Below, in pieces: positions 58,288-64,000 of a DNA stretch of 64,000 nucleotides. Both the position numbers and the translations under genes were made by a program. This DNA comes from RUG563 sp045590215 (GTDB taxonomy: Bacteria > Bacillota > Clostridia > Christensenellales > Aristaeellaceae), in contig JAZNQO010000001.1 of assembly GCA_045590215.1 (NCBI GenBank), forward strand, positions 1 to 64,000, in the 5' to 3' direction. How positions within the stretch are numbered: position 1 is the first letter of the stretch; every line of letters begins with the position of its first letter. The notes beneath the pieces are model-generated. The model was not told the DNA's origin, searched no databases, and worked only from the letters and a program-made list of their open reading frames with translations.

Positions 58288-59134
58288 ATGCCTTCACCTG
58301 CAGGATGCGCAGGAAATGGCCGTTTTGATGGGTGCAGCCCTCAAAGCCACGAGGCGGTATCAGGGGATGGCCGGGCACGGCGTGCAGCAGGGCGGAAACC
58401 TGGCTGTTTTTTGTCTGATACCCCATGAGGATGTAGGGGAGAGCCGGGCTTGGGGAAGGCAGCTTCACGCATCGAAAGCCGGGCAGGGCAAAGGGGCGAT
58501 AGGGCGTGCCTTGGCTGAAAGAAGGCTGCAAATGCCGGATGGAGGGTGGCCAGAAAAGAGCGGGCAGGGCATAAGCCATGGGCGTTTGAGAGGCTTTGCG
58601 CAGGGAAAAGGAAGGCTCCGGGGGAAGGGGCTCTTCCGGCTCGTTTTGTGGCAGGGCAGCGGAGTTTTCTGAAAGCAGATCCCTTGGCAGCACCGGGGCA
58701 TTTTCCGATAGCGGCTTTGGGGGAAGGGGGAATTCCGACTCTTTAGTCAGCATGGCAGCGGAGCTTTTCAAAGATAGCTCCAGGGACGGCTCCGGCGGCA
58801 GATTTTCCTTTTCCGGGGCGGATTTCTTCTTCTTGGGCAGCAGGGAAAGGGCGCGGAAATAGCCGTCCGTTTTGTCCTCGCCTTCTTCCCATAGTTGCAA
58901 GCCGTCCGTTTCATGACAGAGAAAGAAAAAGCCGTCCCGGTGGCAGGAAAGGGAAAGGGTGCCGTTTGGGGCGGCAGGATGGGCGTGTTCCGGATGGCCG
59001 TCGCAATAGAGCCGATAAACGCTGCCCGGCCGCAGCCCCTGACAATAAATTTGGATCCCTCCGGCCTCGCCCCGGATGTACCCCAGGCAGCTTCCTTTGC
59101 CGCAAAGGGAGCGAAAACTAAAGGCTTCTTGCAT
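58286..59134 (-). CDS. Hypothetical protein with Pro/Glu-rich middle
   Basis: 282 aa; ATG with AGGAGG 8 nt upstream. Residues 1-85 form a Cys- and Gly-rich beta domain (LCGKGSCLGYIRGEAGGIQIYCQGLRPGSVYRLYCDG ... LSCHRDGFFFLCHETDGLQLW). Residues about 100-200 are low-complexity (PPEPSLELSLKSS, PLPPKPLSENAPVLP). The last 75 residues (LPALFWPPSIRHLQPSFSQGTPYRPFALPGFRCVKLPSPS ... PPRGFEGCTHQNG) look folded. No signal peptide. No family recognised. Confidence 0.65.
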   Translation of the reverse strand: MQEAFSFRSLCGKGSCLGYIRGEAGGIQIYCQGLRPGSVYRLYCDGHPEHAHPAAPNGTLSLSCHRDGFFFLCHETDGLQLWEEGEDKTDGYFRALSLLPKKKKSAPEKENLPPEPSLELSLKSSAAMLTKESEFPLPPKPLSENAPVLPRDLLSENSAALPQNEPEEPLPPEPSFSLRKASQTPMAYALPALFWPPSIRHLQPSFSQGTPYRPFALPGFRCVKLPSPSPALPYILMGYQTKNSQVSALLHAVPGHPLIPPRGFEGCTHQNGHFLRILQVKA

Positions 59135-59181
59135 GATGATTTCCTCCTTTTTGCGTATTATATGCGCTGTGCATCACCGCA

Positions 59182-59210
59182 TTGCCAGATAAGAAAAAAT
59201 CCTGTATAAT
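59182..59210 (+). promoter_or_regulatory. Sigma-A promoter of surE
   Basis: TTGCCA (59182-59187), 17 bp, TATAAT (59205-59210). Confidence 0.7.
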
Positions 59211-59242
59211 AGAGGGCAAGAAAGCAAGGGTGGGTGAAACCT

Positions 59243-60013
59243 ATGCGGATTTTGATTACCAATGACGATGGCATCGGTGCGGAAGGCATCAAGGCCTTGG
59301 CACAGGCGGCGATTGAGAGAGGGCACGAAGTGCTCATCAGTGCACCGGCTTTTCAGTGCAGTGCCAACAGCCAGCATGTAACCATCAGCCACCCGTTGAT
59401 GGTGAAGAAAGTGAATTGGCCGGGGGCTGAGGCCTATGCCGTGGAGGGAACGCCCTGCGACTGCACCCGGCTGGCCCCCTTTCTGACGGATAACCGGCAT
59501 TTTGATTTTTGCCTGTCCGGCATTAACCGGGGGGACAATGCCGGTAGCTCCGTCTATTACAGCGGCACGGCTGCGGCGGCACGGGAAGCGGCCATGCTTT
59601 ATATTCCTTCCATGGCGGTTTCCATCGTCCGGGGGGCCACATGGGAGATGTATTGGCAGCTGGCGAAAAAGGCCGTGGAATTGGCCGAGGCGTTTGAGGG
59701 GGAAAAGCTGCCCCGGTTTACGTTCATTAACCTCAATGCCCCCTGCCTTGCTCCGGAAGAATGGAAGGAAATGGTGCTGTGCCCTTTGAGCAGCGGCTAT
59801 TTCACCGATACCTATCAGCGGCGGCACAGCCCTTCCGGCCAAACCTATTATTGGGTGGAGGAAGTGGACACGGCGGATTTGCCCATTGAGCCTGCAGAGC
59901 CGGGAAGCGACCGCTATTTCTTGCAAGAAGGACATTTGACTTGCAGTTTTGTGGGTCCTTTTGGGTGTATAAACGGCAAATATACAGAAAAAATGCAAGA
60001 TTTGATGAAATAA
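59243..60013 (+). CDS. surE: 5'/3'-nucleotidase SurE
   Basis: 256 aa. Metal site ITNDDG at the N-terminus, APAFQCSANSQHVTI (N of the metal site), SGINRGDNAGSSVYYSGTAAAAREA and AVSIVRGA. Dephosphorylates nucleoside monophosphates and polyphosphate. ATG at 59243 is 9 nt after AAGGGTGG; the GTG at 59234 would touch that site. Nucleotide salvage partner of the nucleoside hydrolase nearby is possible but not in the same operon. Confidence 0.93.
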   Translation: MRILITNDDGIGAEGIKALAQAAIERGHEVLISAPAFQCSANSQHVTISHPLMVKKVNWPGAEAYAVEGTPCDCTRLAPFLTDNRHFDFCLSGINRGDNAGSSVYYSGTAAAAREAAMLYIPSMAVSIVRGATWEMYWQLAKKAVELAEAFEGEKLPRFTFINLNAPCLAPEEWKEMVLCPLSSGYFTDTYQRRHSPSGQTYYWVEEVDTADLPIEPAEPGSDRYFLQEGHLTCSFVGPFGCINGKYTEKMQDLMK

Positions 60014-60015
60014 AC

Positions 60016-60044
60016 TTGCAAATTCATGTGCGCTCCCTTATAAT
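60016..60044 (+). promoter_or_regulatory. Sigma-A promoter of rpiR operon
   Basis: TTGCAA (60016-60021), 17 bp, TATAAT (60039-60044), 33 bp before the start. Confidence 0.75.
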
Positions 60045-60077
60045 ATGGACAGTTTGTGTTGAAGGAAGGAATGCGCC

Positions 60078-60944
60078 ATGGAACAGAGAAACGATTTGAT
60101 CGAGCGGCTGAATCTCACCGGGAAAAAGCTGAGCAAAAGCCATCGGTTGATTGCCAATTACATCGTGGAGCATTACGATAAAGCGGTGTTCATGACGGCA
60201 GCAATGCTGGGGGATATTGTGGGGGTCAGCGAAAGCACGGTGGTGCGTTTTGCGGTGGCTCTGGGATACGAAGGTTATCCCCAATTGCAGCATTCTTTGC
60301 AGGAGCTGGTGCGCCATCGGCTGACGGCGGTGCAGCGGTTTGAAATGAGCAGCGATATGGAAGAAAGTGCGGTGCTGTCCACCGTGCTGAAAGCGGATAT
60401 GCTGAACATCCGGCATACAGCGGACGCCATCGACGGAGAAGCCTTTACGGCGGTGGTCAATAAAATGCTTTCCGCCAAAGCCATTTATATTCTTGGGCTG
60501 CGTTCGGCAGCACCGCTGGCGCAGTTTTTCGCCTATTATTTGAGCTTCATTTTTGACGATGTGCGGCTGGTGGCGGCGTCCAGCACGGACGTGTTTGAAT
60601 CCATCGCCCGGATCAAAAAGGAAGATGTGCTGATCGGCATCAGTTTCCCCCGCTATTCCACCCGCACGCTGGAAGCCATGCGCTTTGCCCAGGAATGCGG
60701 CGCACAGGTGATCGGCATTACGGACGGCATGATGAGTCCCTTATACAGTCAGGCAGACGTGTGCCTCACCGCCCGGACGGATATGGCTTCTTTCGTGGAT
60801 TCGCTGGTGGCACCGCTCTCTTTGGTCAATGCGCTGCTGGTGGCACTGGCCATAAAAAAACGGGAAGACCTTTCCCGGCACTTTGAAAAACTGGAAGGAA
60901 TCTGGGATGCTTACAGCATTTACACAAACAGGGAAAACCAATGA
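60078..60944 (+). CDS. RpiR/MurR family transcriptional regulator
   Basis: 288 aa. N-terminal HTH_6 domain (LSKSHRLIANYIVEHYDKAVFMTAAMLGDIVGVSESTVVRFAVALGYEGYPQLQ) and a C-terminal SIS domain (AIYILGLRSAAPLAQFFAYYL, DVLIGISFPRYSTRTLEAMRFA) that binds a phosphosugar. Regulated genes unknown. ATG after AAGGAAGG. Its 3' end overlaps the next gene by 38 nt. Confidence 0.9.
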   Translation: MEQRNDLIERLNLTGKKLSKSHRLIANYIVEHYDKAVFMTAAMLGDIVGVSESTVVRFAVALGYEGYPQLQHSLQELVRHRLTAVQRFEMSSDMEESAVLSTVLKADMLNIRHTADAIDGEAFTAVVNKMLSAKAIYILGLRSAAPLAQFFAYYLSFIFDDVRLVAASSTDVFESIARIKKEDVLIGISFPRYSTRTLEAMRFAQECGAQVIGITDGMMSPLYSQADVCLTARTDMASFVDSLVAPLSLVNALLVALAIKKREDLSRHFEKLEGIWDAYSIYTNRENQ

Positions 60945-62178
60945 CGTGGTGGTCATTGGCGGCGGGGCAGCCGGGATGATGGCTGCGCTGTTTGCTGCGC
61001 AAAACGGGGCGAAAGTGACCCTGCTTGAAAAAAACGAAAAGCTGGGCAAAAAAATCTATATCACAGGCAAAGGCCGCTGCAATGTGACCAATGTGTGCGA
61101 TGTGGACACCTTTTTGCAGAATGTGCCAAGGAACCCCCGGTTTTTGTTTGGTGCGCTGCGGCTGATGAACCCGGATGATATGCTGCAGCTTTTGCAGGAA
61201 TGGGGCTGCGAAACAAAAGTGGAGCGGGGGCGGCGTGCCTTTCCCGTTTCCGATAAAGCCAGCGATGTGACCAAGGCCCTGGAAAAAGCCCTGCGGCAAA
61301 ATGGCGTGCAAATCCGCCTGAACTGCGAAGTGAAAGGCCTTTTGCAAAACGAAAGCAGCGTATATGCCGTGGCAACCAGTTTGGGAAACGTGCCTTGCGG
61401 TGCTGTGGTTATTTGTACCGGCGGCCTTTCCTATCCGTCCACTGGATCCACTGGGGACGGCTATCACTTTGCGGAGCAAATGGGCTTGAAAGTGACGGAA
61501 AGAAAGCCTTCCTTGGTGGGGCTTTTGACGAAGGAAAAGTGGCCTATGGCCTTGCAGGGGCTGACGCTGAAAAATGTTTGCCTAACAGGCACCAGTTGTG
61601 GTAAAATAATATACTCGGAGCTGGGAGAAATGCTGTTTACCCATTTTGGCATTTCGGGACCGCTGGTGATTGAGCTTTCCTCCCATCTGCCGGACAAGGG
61701 TGAAGTGACCGCTGTGCTGGATTTGAAGCCGGGATTGACAGACGAGCAATTGGACGCTCGGTTGCAAAGGGAAATCAAGGCAAACGGCAAAAAGCAGGTT
61801 ACATCCCTTTTGCAGACGCTGCTTCCCCAAAGGATGGCGCAGGTGTTTGCGGAATGCTTGGGTATTCAGCAGACCAAGGTGTGCAGCCAGCTGACGGGGA
61901 AGGAAAGGGCGCAGATGGTGCATTTCCTCAAAGCCTTGCCGCTTACCATTTCCGGCACCCGTTCCTTGCAGGAAGCCATTGTGACACGGGGCGGCGTGGA
62001 TGTGAAGGGCATTGCGCCAAACACCATGGCGGCAAAAAGTGTGCCCAATCTCTTTTTTGCCGGGGAAGTGCTGGATGTGGATGCCCATACCGGCGGATAT
62101 AATTTGCAAATCGCCTTTTCCACCGGCGCATTGGCCGGGAAAAGCGCAGCATTATTCGTGAAAGATAGGAATGAATGA
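60907..62178 (+). CDS. YhiN/HI0933-type flavoprotein (FAD-dependent oxidoreductase)
   Basis: 423 aa. N-terminal FAD dinucleotide site VVVIGGGAAGMMAALFAAQNGAKVTLLEK, then GKKIYITGKGRCNVTN, the family's hallmark, ICTGGLSYPSTGSTGDGY and the C-terminal GEVLDVDAHTGGYNLQIAFSTG. BaiN-like proteins of this family act in bile-acid or other reductions; function of this one unknown. ATG at 60907 has AAGGA about 8 nt upstream, within the rpiR end. Confidence 0.9.
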   Translation: MLTAFTQTGKTNDVVVIGGGAAGMMAALFAAQNGAKVTLLEKNEKLGKKIYITGKGRCNVTNVCDVDTFLQNVPRNPRFLFGALRLMNPDDMLQLLQEWGCETKVERGRRAFPVSDKASDVTKALEKALRQNGVQIRLNCEVKGLLQNESSVYAVATSLGNVPCGAVVICTGGLSYPSTGSTGDGYHFAEQMGLKVTERKPSLVGLLTKEKWPMALQGLTLKNVCLTGTSCGKIIYSELGEMLFTHFGISGPLVIELSSHLPDKGEVTAVLDLKPGLTDEQLDARLQREIKANGKKQVTSLLQTLLPQRMAQVFAECLGIQQTKVCSQLTGKERAQMVHFLKALPLTISGTRSLQEAIVTRGGVDVKGIAPNTMAAKSVPNLFFAGEVLDVDAHTGGYNLQIAFSTGALAGKSAALFVKDRNE

Positions 62179-63131
62179 CCATGCAGTATATTGTGCTGGA
62201 TCTGGAGTGGAATCAGCCCATCTCCTATAATTCCGCAGCGTATAAAAACGTTGGCGGCAAATTGCTGTTTGAATTGATCCAGATTGGTGCTGTGAAGGTG
62301 GATGAAAAGATGCAGGTGGTGGATTCCTTCAGCCAGCTCATCTGCCCCCAGCAGTATCTGAAATTGCATCCCCGCATTTCCCGGATCACCCATATCACGC
62401 AGGAAGATCTGATGGGTGCGCCGGAGTTCAACGAGGCGGTGGCCGCCTTTGCCGCATGGTGCGGCGAGGATTATGTGCTGCTGACATGGGGCTGCGACGA
62501 CGTTTCGGTGCTGGATCAGAACATGACGTTTTTCGGTTGCGAAACGAAGCTGAGCAAAATTTATGACATTCAGCAGCTCTTTGGCCGGGTGATCGGCAAC
62601 AGCAAGGAGCGCAAGGGGCTCAAATCCGCCATGGATTATTATGAAATTGTGCCGGATGAAGAGAATAAGCCCTTCCATAACGCCGAAAACGATGCCTATT
62701 ATACGGCCTTGGTGTTTGCCCGGCTGCCGGAGCCTGCGCAGGTGCTGGAATTCCCCCTGACCCCCCGGAAATTGCAGCATCTGGACCGTAAAAAGAAGGA
62801 ATGTCAGGCCATTTTGCGGGTGCGCAGCATGAAGGACGGCCTGCAATCCGCCGCTGCCATGAAGCCCCCCTGCCCTGCCTGCGGCAAGAAGCTGGAAGTG
62901 AAGGAAGGGTATGTGAAGCAGGGCGAAAACAAGTTTATGGCATTGGCGGATTGCCCCCAGCACGGGCTGGCTTTCTTTAAGCTGACCTTCAGCAAAAATG
63001 AAGAAGGCAAGCGTGTGATGATCCGGGCTGCGTCTCTTTCCGAAGAGCAGAACCCGGCCTATGTGAACACCAAGCATTTGCAGTGGCAGCAGAAGATGGC
63101 CCTGCAGAAAGAAGCAGAAGAAAAAGAATAA
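62175..63131 (+). CDS. DEDDh 3'-5' exonuclease (KapD-like) with zinc ribbon
   Basis: 318 aa. Exonuclease domain: VLDLEWNQP (D, E), DVSVLDQNM (third Asp) and HNAENDAYYTALVF (H and last D). The front part with LFELIQIGAVKVDEKMQVVDSFSQLICPQQY is typical of the KapD/ERI-1 group. A C-terminal CPAC ... CPQH pair (about 234-258) may bind zinc. ATGA overlap with the flavoprotein gene; ATG at 62181 is an alternative start. Confidence 0.88.
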   Translation: MTMQYIVLDLEWNQPISYNSAAYKNVGGKLLFELIQIGAVKVDEKMQVVDSFSQLICPQQYLKLHPRISRITHITQEDLMGAPEFNEAVAAFAAWCGEDYVLLTWGCDDVSVLDQNMTFFGCETKLSKIYDIQQLFGRVIGNSKERKGLKSAMDYYEIVPDEENKPFHNAENDAYYTALVFARLPEPAQVLEFPLTPRKLQHLDRKKKECQAILRVRSMKDGLQSAAAMKPPCPACGKKLEVKEGYVKQGENKFMALADCPQHGLAFFKLTFSKNEEGKRVMIRAASLSEEQNPAYVNTKHLQWQQKMALQKEAEEKE

Positions 63132-63139
63132 AGAAAAAC

Positions 63140-63195
63140 AAAAGGGGGCAGCCTTCCCGAAAAATGGGGTGAGGCAAGCCCCCTTTGGGTTTTTG
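63140..63195 (+). terminator. Terminator after the exonuclease gene
   Basis: Stem AAAGGGGGC / GCCCCCTTT with a long, partly paired loop, then GGGTTTTTG. Confidence 0.65.
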
Positions 63196-63218
63196 AGGAC
63201 AGAGCCGGGAGGAAAGAA

Positions 63219-64000
63219 ATGATTATTTCCATTTTGGGGAAAGAAAAAGAATATCAAAAGCCGGTGCAGGTTTTGCAAATAATCCGGGATATGGCTCCGG
63301 AATATACAGAGCAGGCTCTTGGCTGCTTTTGCGGCGGCAGGGCGTTGGAACTGACGGCGGAAATTGATGAAAGCTGTGCTTTGCATCCCATCACCTTCCA
63401 AAACGAAGAAGGCCGCAGAATTTACGAGCGCACGGTTCGCTTTGTGTTGCTGCTGGCTGTAAAGCGGCTGCTTGGGGAAGGGTACCATGTACGGATTGAG
63501 CATTCCATCGGCTATGGGCTGTACATGCGGCTGATGGAAAAGGAAATGGACGCAGAGACGGTGGTTCAGCTGGAAGCGGAAATGCAGCGCATTGTGGATG
63601 CGGATTGGCCGCTTCTTCGCCATCAATGGACACGGGAGGAAGCCATCCGCTATTTTCAAATGCAGGGGCAGGAGGAGAAGGTGCGGCTTTTGGCTTACCG
63701 GCCTTATGACTATTTCCCGGTGTATGTGTGCGGCGATATGGCGGATTATTTTTACGGGGCTATGCTGCCTTCCACGGGCTATGTGCCGGTGTTCAAGCTC
63801 AAGTATCATGCGCCGGGCATGGTGCTGCAGCTGCCGTCTCCCAAGGATGTAGGAAAGCCTGCGCCTTTTGTGGAAAGGGAAAAGCATTTGCAGGTCTTCG
63901 CCCAGAGCAACCGTTGGTGCGATATTCTGAACTGCAAAAATGCGGCGGATTTGAACGACATGACGGTGAGCGGCAAGCTGCGTGAATTTATCCGGGTGAA
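63219..64000 (+). CDS. TGS/ThrRS-like N-terminal part of a nucleoside (uridine) kinase, cut by window
   Basis: Frame is open from ATG (GGAGG 6-7 nt upstream) to the right edge; about 260 residues visible. Residues 1-65 are TGS-like (ILGKEKEYQKPVQVLQIIRDMAPEYTEQALGCFCGG). Then a ThrRS second-domain-like part: VKRLLGEGYHVRIEHSIGYGLYMRL and DADWPLLRHQWTREEAIRYFQMQGQEEKVRLL, with YRPYDYFPVYVCGDMADYFYGAMLPSTGYVPVFKL. This order is known from clostridial and Thermotoga uridine-kinase fusions of about 550 aa; the kinase domain would lie beyond the window. Function therefore inferred. Confidence 0.8.
   Translation, partial: MIISILGKEKEYQKPVQVLQIIRDMAPEYTEQALGCFCGGRALELTAEIDESCALHPITFQNEEGRRIYERTVRFVLLLAVKRLLGEGYHVRIEHSIGYGLYMRLMEKEMDAETVVQLEAEMQRIVDADWPLLRHQWTREEAIRYFQMQGQEEKVRLLAYRPYDYFPVYVCGDMADYFYGAMLPSTGYVPVFKLKYHAPGMVLQLPSPKDVGKPAPFVEREKHLQVFAQSNRWCDILNCKNAADLNDMTVSGKLREFIRV

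Noticed and set aside
61866..63887. 673-aa open frame on the minus strand
   Set aside because: Antisense to three well-supported plus-strand genes; composition of a shadow frame.

Overview
The window is chromosomal DNA of a spore-forming member of the Bacillota, most likely class Clostridia. Pointers are Shine-Dalgarno sites of the GGAGG type before nearly every gene, sigma-A promoters with 17-bp spacers, an alpha/beta-type spore protein, an ECF sigma/DUF4179 operon, a TlyA-Dxs pair, FprA with rubredoxin, and a ThrRS-like nucleoside kinase. Oxygen-handling proteins of anaerobes (rubredoxin, flavodiiron protein, rubrerythrin-like protein) suggest an anaerobe. Base composition is close to half G+C. 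I cannot name a genus.

Left part (1-19 kb): the 3' end of an ISL3-type insertion sequence, an eight-tRNA operon on the minus strand with its own promoter and terminator, and just upstream a tiny two-gene operon (32 and 54 aa). Then come a split chromate-transporter pair, an MFS exporter, a GH9 enzyme without signal peptide, a DUF218 protein with RadC, a DegV protein, RqcH, a formate/nitrite-type channel, a zinc-ribbon membrane protein, Dxs with TlyA, and a second MFS protein. Two intergenic regions carry copies of the same composite palindromic repeat.

Middle part (19-39 kb): a two-component system, a DUF624-like membrane protein, a spore protein plus methyltransferase, DnaX, RecD2 followed by two GNAT acetyltransferases, and an operon of ECF sigma factor, DUF4179 membrane protein and secreted lipoprotein. 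A helix-hairpin-helix gene lies between two identical 88-bp direct repeats. On the minus strand follow MiaA, a NodB-type deacetylase, a lipoprotein, YhaM with a rubrerythrin-like and a DUF1858 protein, a 162-bp tandem duplication, and dnaA. DnaA boxes lie on both sides of the dnaA promoter, so this is a candidate origin, but dnaN, recF and rpmH are not beside it.

Right part (39-64 kb): a PhoP/PhoR-like pair next to a Na/Pi cotransporter with a possible Pho box; TetR plus PfkB kinase; a second DegV; a YugP-type metallopeptidase; a mini-operon of an HTH protein and a sigma-4-like regulator behind a consensus promoter; rubredoxin plus FprA; a 1-phosphofructokinase-type kinase; and a complete sugar-type ABC importer whose binding protein has both a lipobox and a C-terminal membrane helix. 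After it come a large duplicated repeat lipoprotein, a small acidic protein, a nucleoside hydrolase, SurE, an RpiR regulator, a YhiN-type flavoprotein, a DEDDh exonuclease, and the start of a TGS/ThrRS-like nucleoside kinase cut by the window edge.

The least explained items are the 88-bp repeats around the HhH gene, the dispersed palindromic repeat family, the tiny operon before the tRNAs, and the repeat lipoprotein. Nothing here is a recognisable CRISPR, prophage or toxin-antitoxin locus.
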